This document shows, piece after piece, positions 6,851 through 13,798 of a stretch of 13,798 bases of DNA; positions within the stretch are counted from its first letter, which is position 1; each line of letters starts with the position of its first letter. The stretch is taken from NCBI GenBank assembly GCA_002336465.1, contig DDEP01000210.1:1-13798 (forward strand), given 5' to 3'. The notes beneath the pieces are model-generated. The model was not told the DNA's origin. It ran no database searches and was given only the letters and a program-made list of their open reading frames with translations. Both the position numbers and the translations under genes were made by a program. The DNA is from Pedobacter sp. UBA1951 (GTDB lineage Bacteria; Bacteroidota; Bacteroidia; Sphingobacteriales; Sphingobacteriaceae).

Positions 6851-7178
6851 ACCATCTTTTCCAGATACTTTCCTTTAATCCGATATACAATCCATCTGGT
6901 CTTTCTTCTAAACGATAGATATCTATATAATCTCCTTGTCCTTCTGCTCCCTTTCCAGTTTCGAGGTTATACTCATACCTATGCAAGGGGCATATCAAAT
7001 GTCCATTTTTACACCATCCACCACTTAAAATACCTCCAGCATGCGGACAAGTATTTTGGGTAGCATAAAATTTATTTTCGTGCTTTATTAAACATATCTT
7101 TTTTCCATCTGCCTTTACCATTCTGATAAAATCTGGCTCCGTGAGTTCCTGTTTTGACAAAACCTTTACCCAATTCAT
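6843..7178 (-). CDS. Small Rieske [2Fe-2S] ferredoxin-like protein
   Basis: A 111-residue soluble protein consisting of little more than one Rieske domain. The cluster ligands are C44 and H46 in TCPHAGG, and C63 and H66 in CPLHRYEYN; the spacing matches Rieske ferredoxins of the NirD or dioxygenase-ferredoxin type. It has no signal peptide or membrane anchor, so it is probably a cytoplasmic electron carrier. No partner oxygenase or reductase lies nearby, so its redox partner is unknown. Its ATG at 7178 faces queE, with 46 bases between the two start codons. Its end overlaps the toxin gene tail to tail, and no terminator separates them. Confidence 0.92.
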   Translation of the reverse strand: MNWVKVLSKQELTEPDFIRMVKADGKKICLIKHENKFYATQNTCPHAGGILSGGWCKNGHLICPLHRYEYNLETGKGAEGQGDYIDIYRLEERPDGLYIGLKESIWKRWFS

Positions 7179-7200
7179 ACTGAGAAAATTAACGATTACG

Positions 7201-7208
7201 TATATTTG
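7201..7208 (+). promoter_or_regulatory. -7 box of queE (TATATTTG)
   Basis: An exact TAnnTTTG match ending 16 bases before the queE ATG at 7225, implying a leader of roughly ten bases. A -33 TTG is not evident at the expected distance, which would lie over the start of the divergent Rieske gene. Confidence 0.55.
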
Positions 7209-7224
7209 CCCTCTAATTTACAAA

Positions 7225-7848
7225 ATGACACATCAAATTCCAGAAGACGGCACTTTACTTCCTTTAATGGAAGAATTTTATACCATACAAGGCGAAGGAT
7301 TTAATACAGGAAAAGCTGCATATTTTATTCGCTTGGGAGGTTGTGATGTAGGTTGCCACTGGTGCGATGTAAAAGAAAGCTGGGATGCTGAGTTGCATCC
7401 GCTTACACCTGCAGACACCATTGTGAGCAATGCTATTCAATATCCGGGTAAAGCAGTTGTTGTAACAGGAGGCGAACCGTTAATCTATAATTTAGATTAT
7501 TTAACCTCGCAATTGCAGAACAAAGGAATCCTTACTTTTATTGAGACCTCTGGTGCTTATCCTTTGAGTGGAAAATGGGACTGGATCTGCTTGTCGCCAA
7601 AAAAATTCAAAGCACCTCGCCCTGATATTACACCTTTTGCTAACGAGTTAAAAGTTATCGTTTTCAATAAAAGTGATTTTGAATGGGCTGAAAAATATGC
7701 AGAAACCGTATCTGAAAACTGTAAGCTATATTTACAGCCTGAATGGTCAAAAGCAAAGGAAATGACACCTTTAATTGTAGATTATGTAAAGAATAACCCA
7801 AAATGGGAAATTTCCTTACAAACACATAAATTCCTAAATATCCCTTAA
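7225..7848 (+). CDS. queE: 7-carboxy-7-deazaguanine synthase (radical SAM)
   Basis: A 207-residue radical SAM enzyme that rearranges 6-carboxytetrahydropterin to 7-carboxy-7-deazaguanine, a step toward preQ0 and queuosine. The [4Fe-4S] motif CDVGCHWC places C40, C44 and C47 in a CxxxCxxC arrangement, within GGCDVGCHWCDVKESW. The substrate and SAM motifs EEFYTIQGEG at 16-25, TGGEP at 81-85, ETSG at 107-110 and SPK at 124-126 are present, as is the family's C-terminal SLQTHKFLNIP. ATG 7225 is the start: an upstream in-frame GTG at 7141 would run through the divergent Rieske gene and the promoter, and would add residues with no family counterpart. No other queuosine gene is in the window. A PorE-like gene follows 36 bases later and is probably co-transcribed. 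Confidence 0.95.
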   Translation: MTHQIPEDGTLLPLMEEFYTIQGEGFNTGKAAYFIRLGGCDVGCHWCDVKESWDAELHPLTPADTIVSNAIQYPGKAVVVTGGEPLIYNLDYLTSQLQNKGILTFIETSGAYPLSGKWDWICLSPKKFKAPRPDITPFANELKVIVFNKSDFEWAEKYAETVSENCKLYLQPEWSKAKEMTPLIVDYVKNNPKWEISLQTHKFLNIP

Positions 7849-7884
7849 AAATATATACATTAGCATAGCTATTTGCTCAATACT

Positions 7885-9771
7885 ATGCGTAATTATCTCC
7901 TTATATTTTTAAGTCTTTTAGCTTTACATGTAAATGCCCAATCGCCAATAAGGAAGGCGCAAAACAGCTTTGATGATGCCCAGCAGTTTGTAAGGCAAAA
8001 TATTTTTGATGAAGCCCTTAAAAACTTGGATGCAGCAGTTAAAGCTGACCCTAAGTTTCAACTTGCTTACATACAATTAGGTGTACTTTACAAACGCCTA
8101 AAAAACAATGAAAAAGCAAAGGAGAATTTCAGGCAGGCTGTAAATGTTGCTCCTGTAAGCGATCCAGTTCTATATTTCACATTGGGTGAGCTAGAGCTAC
8201 AAACGGGAGATTATATCGCATCTAAAAAAACGCTTTCCATCTTTTTAGAGAAAGAGAGCAAGGCAACAGAATTTATAGAGAAAGCAAAAAAATATCAGGC
8301 AGACTGCGATTTTGCCGTTGAAGCCATCAAGAAACCAGTTCCTTATAACCCCATTAATATGGGTTTCTATATCAATAGCGAATACCGTGATTATTTTCCT
8401 GCTTTAACAGCTGATGGACAAACCTTAATTTTTACCCGGAATATTAGAGGCAATGAAGATTTTTATGTATCTGAAAAGGAAAATAATGAATGGCAACAGG
8501 CTAAACCGTTAAGCGACAATATCAATACTCCTAATTTTAATGAAGGTGCGCAATCTTTATCTCCAGATGGTAAATATTTGTTCTTTACAGGTTGTAACAG
8601 ACCCGATGGCCTTGGCAGATGTGATATTTATATCTCAAAGAAAACTGGTAACGGTTGGAGCAAGCCTTTAAATTTAGGAAAACCTGTTAATTCTGAGCAT
8701 TGGGAATCGCAACCGGCAATCAGTCCTGATGGAAATACACTATATTTTGTAAGTAACAGACCCGGAGGGTATGGTGGTTATGATATCTGGAAAAGTACTT
8801 TACAAGACGATGGGAATTGGACAGAGCCTGCTAATTTAGGACCAAACATCAATACACCTTTTGATGAAGTTACTCCTTTTATGCATGTTGATGGTAAAAC
8901 GCTTTATTTTTCATCAGATGGCTGGCCAGGATTTGGACAAAAAGATATTTACTACAGCCGCTTCCAAGATGATGGTAGTTTTAGCAAGCCAGTAAACCTT
9001 GGATATCCTATCAATACCTTTAATGACGAAACAGGTTTTATTGTATCTGCTGATGGTAAAGAAGGTTATTTTTCTGCAGATTTAGGTGGAGGGTTTGGCA
9101 ATGTAGATATTTATAAGCTCGAATTGCCGCAAAATATAAAACCGCTGCCTGTTACCTATGTTAAAGGTGTAGTTAAAGATAAACAGAGCCTAAAAACACT
9201 TGAAGCATCTGTACTCATTGTAAACCTAAAAACAAACAACGCTGTTTATAATGAATATACCAATGCTGAAACTGGTGATTTTATGGCTGTTATGCCAGTA
9301 AATCAAGAATATGCTTTTAATATTCTGGCTGATGGTTACCTCCTATATTCTTATCATTTTAACATCAAAAATGATGATGCAAACAAACCTGTAAATTTTG
9401 AAATTCTATTAGATAAAATTACAGTTGGTGCCGATGTAACACTTAACAACATCTTTTTTGACACTAATAAGTATGAATTATTACCAACTTCATTAATAGA
9501 GCTCAACCTATTGGTTGAAATCTTAAAGTCTAATCCTACGCTTTTAATTGAAATACAAGGGCATACTGACAACGTAGGAGACCTCAAAGCAAACCAGAAG
9601 CTATCAGAAAATAGAGCTAAAGCCGTATATGATTATTTAATTAAGAACGGAATTGGTGGCAAACAGCTTACCTATAAAGGTTATGGAGAGAACCTACCTA
9701 AATTTAGCAATGATACAGAAGAAGGAAGAAGCAAGAACCGTAGAACTGAGTTTAAGGTAATTAAGATATAA
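7885..9771 (+). CDS. PorE-like OmpA-family protein (TPR, PD40 propeller, CRD, OmpA domains)
   Basis: A 628-residue exported protein. The ATG at 7885 opens a clean signal peptide (MRNYLLIFLSLLALHVNAQ) with likely cleavage after A18. There is no lipobox cysteine, so it should be soluble in the periplasm. The domain order is: TPR repeats at about 22-120; a beta-propeller of five PD40/WD40-like blades at about 165-415 (SPDGKYLFF, SPDGNTLYF, VDGKTLYFSSDG and similar); a carboxypeptidase-regulatory-like beta domain at about 421-512; and an OmpA C-terminal peptidoglycan-binding domain at about 514-628, with GHTDN (D562), LSENRA (R577) and KNRRTEF. This is the architecture of PorE, which anchors the type IX secretion machine to peptidoglycan. 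Bacteroidota encode several paralogues, many next to PorP/SprF genes; none is seen here, so a direct T9SS role is only possible. An in-frame TTG at 7873 is disfavoured because it would extend the signal peptide N-terminus. Confidence 0.9.
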   Translation: MRNYLLIFLSLLALHVNAQSPIRKAQNSFDDAQQFVRQNIFDEALKNLDAAVKADPKFQLAYIQLGVLYKRLKNNEKAKENFRQAVNVAPVSDPVLYFTLGELELQTGDYIASKKTLSIFLEKESKATEFIEKAKKYQADCDFAVEAIKKPVPYNPINMGFYINSEYRDYFPALTADGQTLIFTRNIRGNEDFYVSEKENNEWQQAKPLSDNINTPNFNEGAQSLSPDGKYLFFTGCNRPDGLGRCDIYISKKTGNGWSKPLNLGKPVNSEHWESQPAISPDGNTLYFVSNRPGGYGGYDIWKSTLQDDGNWTEPANLGPNINTPFDEVTPFMHVDGKTLYFSSDGWPGFGQKDIYYSRFQDDGSFSKPVNLGYPINTFNDETGFIVSADGKEGYFSADLGGGFGNVDIYKLELPQNIKPLPVTYVKGVVKDKQSLKTLEASVLIVNLKTNNAVYNEYTNAETGDFMAVMPVNQEYAFNILADGYLLYSYHFNIKNDDANKPVNFEILLDKITVGADVTLNNIFFDTNKYELLPTSLIELNLLVEILKSNPTLLIEIQGHTDNVGDLKANQKLSENRAKAVYDYLIKNGIGGKQLTYKGYGENLPKFSNDTEEGRSKNRRTEFKVIKI

Positions 9772-9809
9772 AAAATTCCTCGGGAATATCCTGAGGCATT
9801 TGTATTTTT
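9771..9809. terminator. Bidirectional terminator between convergent PorE-like gene and kdsA
   Basis: CCTCGGGA (9778-9785) pairs with TCCTGAGG (9789-9796) through 8 bp, including one G-U wobble, around a 3-base loop. It is followed by the T-rich ATTTGTATTTTT on the plus strand and preceded by AAAAA at 9771-9775, which reads as a T-run on the minus strand. It lies in the 36-base gap between the two stop codons, so it can serve both genes. Confidence 0.78.
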
Positions 9810-10617
9810 AGAGAACTGCTTCTCGTATTCTGACTAATTTAACCAGTAAACCTTCCAATAACGCTAAGTTTAACATATTTGCTCCATCAGATTTGGCATT
9901 TGCTGGATCAGGATGTGTCTCTATAAACAAACCATCAGCGCCTACAGCAATTGCAGCTTTTGCTATGGTAGTTATAAGCTCAGGTTTACCTCCGGTTACC
10001 CCACTACTCTGATTTGGCTGTTGTAACGAGTGGGTACAATCCATCACTACAGGAACCCCAAAACTTTGCATTTCAGGCAATCCTCTATAATCAACAATTA
10101 AATCTTGATAACCAAAAGTATTACCTCTGTCTGTTAAAATAACATTTGGGTTACCCGCTTCCAAAATTTTCTCTACAGCAAATTTCATTGAACCAGCCGA
10201 TAAAAACTGCCCCTTTTTTACATTCACTACCTTACCTGTGTTAGCTGCCGCAATTAGCAAATCTGTTTGACGGCATAAAAATGCCGGAATTTGCAATACA
10301 TCTACGTAAGCCGCAGCCATCGCAGCTTCTCCACTCTCGTGGATATCGGTTACTGTAGGAATATCGAAAGTCTTTCCTACTTTCTCCAATATCTTTAAGG
10401 CCTTTTCATCACCTATGCCTGTAAAAGAGCTTCCTTTACTCCTGTTTGCTTTTCTATAAGAACCTTTAAAAATATAAGGGATATTTAATTTATCGGTGAT
10501 GGTAACAATCTTTTCTGCAATACGTAAGGCAATATCTTCTCCTTCAATAGCGCATGGACCTGCCATCAAGAAAAAATTATCACTATCCTGATGCTTCAAT
10601 TTATCTATATTCAACAT
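9808..10617 (-). CDS. kdsA: 3-deoxy-8-phosphooctulonate (Kdo-8-P) synthase, metal-dependent type
   Basis: A 269-residue cytoplasmic TIM-barrel enzyme that condenses phosphoenolpyruvate with D-arabinose 5-phosphate to Kdo 8-phosphate, committing carbon to the LPS inner core. Signatures include AGPCAIEGED at 19-28, FKGSYRKANRSKGSSF at 50-65, QIPAFLCRQTDLL at 109-121, KKGQF, DCTHS and FIETHPDP. A cysteine at position 22 (PCAIE), where the E. coli enzyme has asparagine, together with H196, E233 and D244, indicates the metal-dependent class typified by Aquifex KdsA. The gene lies 30 bases downstream of recQ on the same strand with no terminator or clear promoter between, so it is probably co-transcribed with recQ. 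An AAAGGA stretch just before the ATG is one of the few Shine-Dalgarno-like sites here. The arabinose 5-phosphate supplier kdsD lies on the other side of recQ. Confidence 0.97.
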   Translation of the reverse strand: MLNIDKLKHQDSDNFFLMAGPCAIEGEDIALRIAEKIVTITDKLNIPYIFKGSYRKANRSKGSSFTGIGDEKALKILEKVGKTFDIPTVTDIHESGEAAMAAAYVDVLQIPAFLCRQTDLLIAAANTGKVVNVKKGQFLSAGSMKFAVEKILEAGNPNVILTDRGNTFGYQDLIVDYRGLPEMQSFGVPVVMDCTHSLQQPNQSSGVTGGKPELITTIAKAAIAVGADGLFIETHPDPANAKSDGANMLNLALLEGLLVKLVRIREAVL

Positions 10618-10647
10618 GTTATCCTTTGTATATTTAAAATTTGGGTG

Positions 10648-12837
10648 TTAATTTCCCAATTCAGACATGAACTTAATTCTCATCAACTGGATTTCCTCTC
10701 TGGTATAATCAGCTTCTCCCAAATCTTTCAAAGCTGCATCTATAGAATCGGTTTCTGCTGAACGGAAATAATCAAAAACTTCATCCTGACGGTCTTCATC
10801 AATTACTTCATCAACATAATAAGTTAGGTTTAACTTGGTTCCTGAATTTACAATAGCCTCTACTTCCTTTAAAATATCCGTATAAGTTATGCCTTTTGAA
10901 CGTGCTATATCTTCCAAACCAATCTGTCTATCTATATTTTGGATGATAGAAACCTTTAATGCCGATTTATTTGCTTGAGTTTTGATAACCATATCAACTG
11001 GGCGCTCAATATCGTTATCCTCTACGTATTTCTTAATCAGTTCTATAAAAGTTGAGCCAAATTTAATTGCCTTACCATTACCCACTCCAGAAATCTGTTT
11101 CAGCTCATCTGTAGTGATAGGATAATGCGTACACATCTCTTCTAAAGATGGATCCTGAAAAACCACAAATGGTGGCACACCTTTTTGTTTGGCTATCTTC
11201 TTGCGCAGGTCTTTCAACAATTGCAATAACTGACTGTCTAACGCCCCACCTCCTTGCTTCACTTCTTCATCTTCTTCCTCTGCAGCAGTATCTATAATTT
11301 CATTGAGTACAAATTTTAAACTGTAAGGATTTTGGATAAAATCCTTACCTATTTTGGTCAGTTTCAATAGCCCGTAATTATCGATATCTTTTGCTAAGAA
11401 GTTATTTAGTACAGCTTGCCTAATCAATGATTTCCAAAGATTTTCGCCATCAGCTTTTCCATAACCAAACTCAGCAAGTTTGGCGTGCTCATATGCTAAT
11501 GTTTGGGCAGTTTCCAAACCTAAAAAGATATTTAACAAGTGTGCGTCATCGAACTTCTCGCCTGTTTTTTCAATAACTTTCAACAAGGTTAAAAGTTTTT
11601 CCTCGGCTTCAAAATACTGTTTGCTTTTTTTGCAATTATCGCACATGCTGTTACAGCCCGTTTCATTAAAATTCTCTCCAAAATAATGTAGGATTTGCTT
11701 TCTTCTGCATACAGAAGATTCTGCATAATCGATTACTTCTTTAAGTATCTGTGTACCTATTTCTCGTTCAGAAACGGGTTTGTCTTTCATGAATTTAGCT
11801 AACTTCTCGACATCTTTTTCAGAGTAAAAAGCAACACAAACCCCTTCTCCTCCATCACGACCCGCCCTACCTGTTTCCTGATAATAACCCTCCATACTCT
11901 TAGGTATGTCATGGTGAATCACAAAACGCACGTCGGGTTTATCTATTCCCATACCAAAAGCAATTGTAGCTACAATCACTTCAACATCTTCCATTAAGAA
12001 TTTATCCTGAGTTTCAGCTCTTACCTTAGGTTCTAAACCTGCATGATAAGGCAGTGCTTTAACACCATTAATATTTAGTGTTTCAGCAACCTCCTCTACT
12101 TTTTTCCTGCTTAAGCAGTAAATAATGCCCGATTTGCCCGGATTATATTTTACATAACGAATAATTTCTTTGATGATATTACGCTTAGGTCTGATTTCAT
12201 AATATAGGTTAGGCCTGTTAAATGAAGATTTGAACAGCGTAGCGTCTGTCATCCCTAAATTCTTGATAATATCTTGCTGAACTTTAGGTGTTGCTGTAGC
12301 CGTAAGTGCAATAATTGGGATATCATTACCTAAACCGGCTATTACCTGTCTAATTTTTCTATATTCGGGTCTAAAATCATGCCCCCATTCAGATATACAG
12401 TGGGCCTCATCAACAGCAACGAAAGAAATCTTAAGTAAACGCAGAAACTCTACATTTTCTGCCTTGGCCAGTGATTCTGGCGCAACATATAATAATTTTG
12501 TTTGCCCGGACATCAAATCAGATTTCACCTGATTGATTTCTGTCTTGGTCAAAGATGAATTTAAAAAATGAGCAATGCTATCGCTACCTCCAAATGCCCT
12601 GATTTGATCTACCTGGTTTTTCATCAACGCTATAAGGGGTGAAATAACGATTGCGGTTCCCTCGCTCATTAATGCAGGTAGTTGATAACAAATTGATTTA
12701 CCACCCCCCGTAGGCATTATTACGAAAGTATTTTTTCCTTCCAAAATATTCGTAATAATCGCTTCCTGATCTCCTTTAAAGTTATCGAAACCAAAAAAAG
12801 TTTGCAGATTATCAAATAACGACTTTTTAACGTCCAT
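10648..12837 (-). CDS. recQ: ATP-dependent DNA helicase RecQ
   Basis: A 729-residue 3'-5' superfamily 2 helicase acting in recombinational repair and restart of stalled forks. Motif 0 glutamine is in FKGDQEAI (Q24), Walker A is PTGGGKS at 42-48, and the DEAH box is at 143-146 followed by the RecQ aromatic-rich loop CISEWGHDFRPEY. Motif III is TATAT near 179-183 and motif VI QETGRAGRDG at 320-329. The RQC zinc-binding cysteines are C377, C395, C399 and C402, followed by a winged helix to about 515. An HRDC domain spans about 533-606. About 120 residues beyond it contain a helix-turn-helix-like segment (QIGLEDIARSKGITYTDIL). This makes the protein longer than the roughly 610-residue E. coli RecQ, matching the long form I know from Bacteroidota. 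All catalytic motifs are intact. Confidence 0.97.
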   Translation of the reverse strand: MDVKKSLFDNLQTFFGFDNFKGDQEAIITNILEGKNTFVIMPTGGGKSICYQLPALMSEGTAIVISPLIALMKNQVDQIRAFGGSDSIAHFLNSSLTKTEINQVKSDLMSGQTKLLYVAPESLAKAENVEFLRLLKISFVAVDEAHCISEWGHDFRPEYRKIRQVIAGLGNDIPIIALTATATPKVQQDIIKNLGMTDATLFKSSFNRPNLYYEIRPKRNIIKEIIRYVKYNPGKSGIIYCLSRKKVEEVAETLNINGVKALPYHAGLEPKVRAETQDKFLMEDVEVIVATIAFGMGIDKPDVRFVIHHDIPKSMEGYYQETGRAGRDGGEGVCVAFYSEKDVEKLAKFMKDKPVSEREIGTQILKEVIDYAESSVCRRKQILHYFGENFNETGCNSMCDNCKKSKQYFEAEEKLLTLLKVIEKTGEKFDDAHLLNIFLGLETAQTLAYEHAKLAEFGYGKADGENLWKSLIRQAVLNNFLAKDIDNYGLLKLTKIGKDFIQNPYSLKFVLNEIIDTAAEEEDEEVKQGGGALDSQLLQLLKDLRKKIAKQKGVPPFVVFQDPSLEEMCTHYPITTDELKQISGVGNGKAIKFGSTFIELIKKYVEDNDIERPVDMVIKTQANKSALKVSIIQNIDRQIGLEDIARSKGITYTDILKEVEAIVNSGTKLNLTYYVDEVIDEDRQDEVFDYFRSAETDSIDAALKDLGEADYTREEIQLMRIKFMSELGN

Positions 12838-12870
12838 TTGTGTATTTAATATTGTGTGCTATTTATTCTT

Positions 12871-12878
12871 CAAAATAA
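12871..12878 (-). promoter_or_regulatory. Candidate -7 box of recQ (TTATTTTG, minus strand)
   Basis: Read on the minus strand this is TTATTTTG, one mismatch from TAnnTTTG, with its downstream end 33 bases before the recQ ATG (12837). It is back to back with the kdsD box two bases away. The single mismatch and the lack of a recognisable -33 keep confidence low. Confidence 0.4.
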
Positions 12879-12880
12879 CA

Positions 12881-12888
12881 TAATTTTG
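12881..12888 (+). promoter_or_regulatory. -7 box of kdsD (TAATTTTG)
   Basis: An exact TAnnTTTG match. It ends 36 bases before the kdsD start at 12925, giving a leader of about 30 bases that is almost pure A/T. The leader holds a direct 9-base repeat GCATTAATT at 12888-12896 and 12900-12908. Confidence 0.55.
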
Positions 12889-12924
12889 CATTAATTAAAG
12901 CATTAATTTACTAAATATTTCTCT

Positions 12925-13798
12925 TTGGAAAGTAAAAAATCTATCATAGAATTAGCGGCCAATACTTTTAAGTTAGAATCTGAGGCAATTTATAACTTAA
13001 CGAACTATTTAAACGATGATTTTGTTGCTGTTGTTAACGAAATTTTAAATTGTGAAGGGCGCATAATTGTTACGGGAATAGGCAAAAGTGCAATCATTGC
13101 GCAAAAGATTGTGGCTACATTCAATTCTACAGGTACTCCTGCAATTTTTATGCATGCAGCAGATGCTGTACATGGTGATCTAGGCATTATACAACACAAC
13201 GATATTATTCTCTGCATATCCAAAAGTGGAAATACTCCAGAAATAAAGCTATTAGCACCCTTGTTAAAACAACGTGGTAATAAGCTGATAGGCATGTTAG
13301 GGCAAATTGATTCTGATTTAGCCAAACAGTCTGACTGGATTTTGAACACAACCGTAAGTAAAGAAGCCTGCCCGCTAAACCTAGCACCAACCACAAGCAC
13401 AACTGCTCAATTAGCTATGGGCGATGCACTTGCTGTTTGCTTACTTGAAGCACGCAACTTTAAGGCTGATGACTTTGCCAAATATCACCCGGGCGGCGCT
13501 TTGGGTAAACGTTTATATCTTAAAGCCGGAGATTTAGCACTTAAAAATGAAAAACCGAGCATCAATCCTAATGCATCTGTTAAAGATATTATTATTGAAA
13601 TAAGTAAAAACAGACTGGGTGCTGTTGTTGTTATTGAAGATGATCATATTGCCGGTATTATAACAGACGGTGATATCAGGAGAATGTTAGAAAAATATAA
13701 CGACTGGAGCAATTTAAAAGCCACCGATTTAATGAACAGAAATCCTAAAAAGATTGAACATGATGAACTGGCTTTACTAGCTCTTGAAATAATTAAAA
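12925..13798 (+). CDS. kdsD: Arabinose-5-phosphate isomerase (KpsF/GutQ family), 3' end outside window
   Basis: The sugar-phosphate isomerase that converts ribulose 5-phosphate to arabinose 5-phosphate, the substrate of KdsA. An in-frame TAA at 12904-12906 and no ATG before residue 76 leave the TTG at 12925 as the only sensible start; the resulting N-terminus (MESKKSIIELAANTF) fits the family. The SIS domain covers roughly residues 30-170, with GIGKSAIIAQK at 51-61, HGDLG at 83-87 and SKSGNTPE at 99-106, followed by the family motif KYHPGGALGKR with H188. A first CBS domain occupies about 205-260, and a second begins near 265 and is cut by the window edge. About 291 of an expected 320 or so residues are present. 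It diverges from recQ across an 87-base region. Confidence 0.95.
   Translation, partial: MESKKSIIELAANTFKLESEAIYNLTNYLNDDFVAVVNEILNCEGRIIVTGIGKSAIIAQKIVATFNSTGTPAIFMHAADAVHGDLGIIQHNDIILCISKSGNTPEIKLLAPLLKQRGNKLIGMLGQIDSDLAKQSDWILNTTVSKEACPLNLAPTTSTTAQLAMGDALAVCLLEARNFKADDFAKYHPGGALGKRLYLKAGDLALKNEKPSINPNASVKDIIIEISKNRLGAVVVIEDDHIAGIITDGDIRRMLEKYNDWSNLKATDLMNRNPKKIEHDELALLALEIIK

Noticed and set aside
7179..7200. Rieske promoter on the minus strand (TAATTTTC near the start codon)
   Set aside because: It lacks the final G of the TAnnTTTG consensus and has no -33 element at a reasonable distance, so I could not support it.
7141..7224. N-terminal extension of queE from GTG 7141
   Set aside because: It lies antisense to the Rieske gene start and across the queE promoter, and the added residues have no QueE-like character; ATG 7225 gives the family N-terminus.
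7873..7884. TTG start for the PorE-like gene
   Set aside because: It would add four residues before a complete signal peptide that begins at ATG 7885.
13005..13402. Two overlapping minus-strand open frames opposite kdsD
   Set aside because: They are antisense to the conserved SIS domain, overlap each other in different frames and show no recognisable protein motif.

Overview
The window is about 13.8 kb of AT-rich chromosome from a member of the Bacteroidota, most likely a Sphingobacteriaceae (Pedobacter-like) bacterium. This rests on several things seen in the sequence: -7 promoter boxes of the TAnnTTTG type, an almost complete absence of Shine-Dalgarno sequences, a PorE-like OmpA/TPR/beta-propeller protein, a DUF6364-type antitoxin paired with a PIN toxin, and a topoisomerase I with GRFGP-type C-terminal repeats and a lysine-rich tail. 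The genus is my inference; no database was searched.

Layout, left to right. Positions 1-2494 hold the 3' part of topA (+). A degenerate hairpin-forming intergenic repeat (2501-2562) follows, then a 134-residue protein of unknown function (+). An intergenic stretch of about 270 bases carries a bulged hairpin and a near-leaderless promoter for lepA (EF4, +). lepA is followed, across a short repeat-bearing gap, by folD (+), which ends in a strong intrinsic terminator (6023-6071). Next is a two-gene toxin-antitoxin operon (+) preceded by a nearly perfect operator-like inverted repeat. Its toxin gene overlaps the end of a small Rieske ferredoxin gene (-) by 8 bases. The Rieske gene diverges from queE (+), which is followed closely by a large periplasmic PorE-like protein (+). 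A bidirectional terminator (about 9771-9809) separates this from the leftward pair recQ-kdsA (-). recQ diverges from kdsD (+), which has a TTG start and runs off the right edge.

Functional themes. Most of the window is housekeeping: DNA topology and repair (topA, recQ), translation (lepA), one-carbon metabolism (folD), 7-deazaguanine synthesis for queuosine (queE), and LPS Kdo synthesis. kdsD makes arabinose 5-phosphate and kdsA condenses it with PEP, so the two early Kdo steps flank recQ. The accessory element is the toxin-antitoxin pair, inserted between two housekeeping genes. I see no CRISPR array, tRNA, rRNA, insertion sequence or prophage.

The most notable observations are in the non-coding architecture: the operator-like repeat over the toxin-antitoxin promoter, back-to-back -7 boxes between recQ and kdsD, an 8-bp palindrome that supplies both stop codons of a convergent gene pair, and two different candidate dispersed repeats. 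I found nothing I can honestly call a wholly new multi-gene system.
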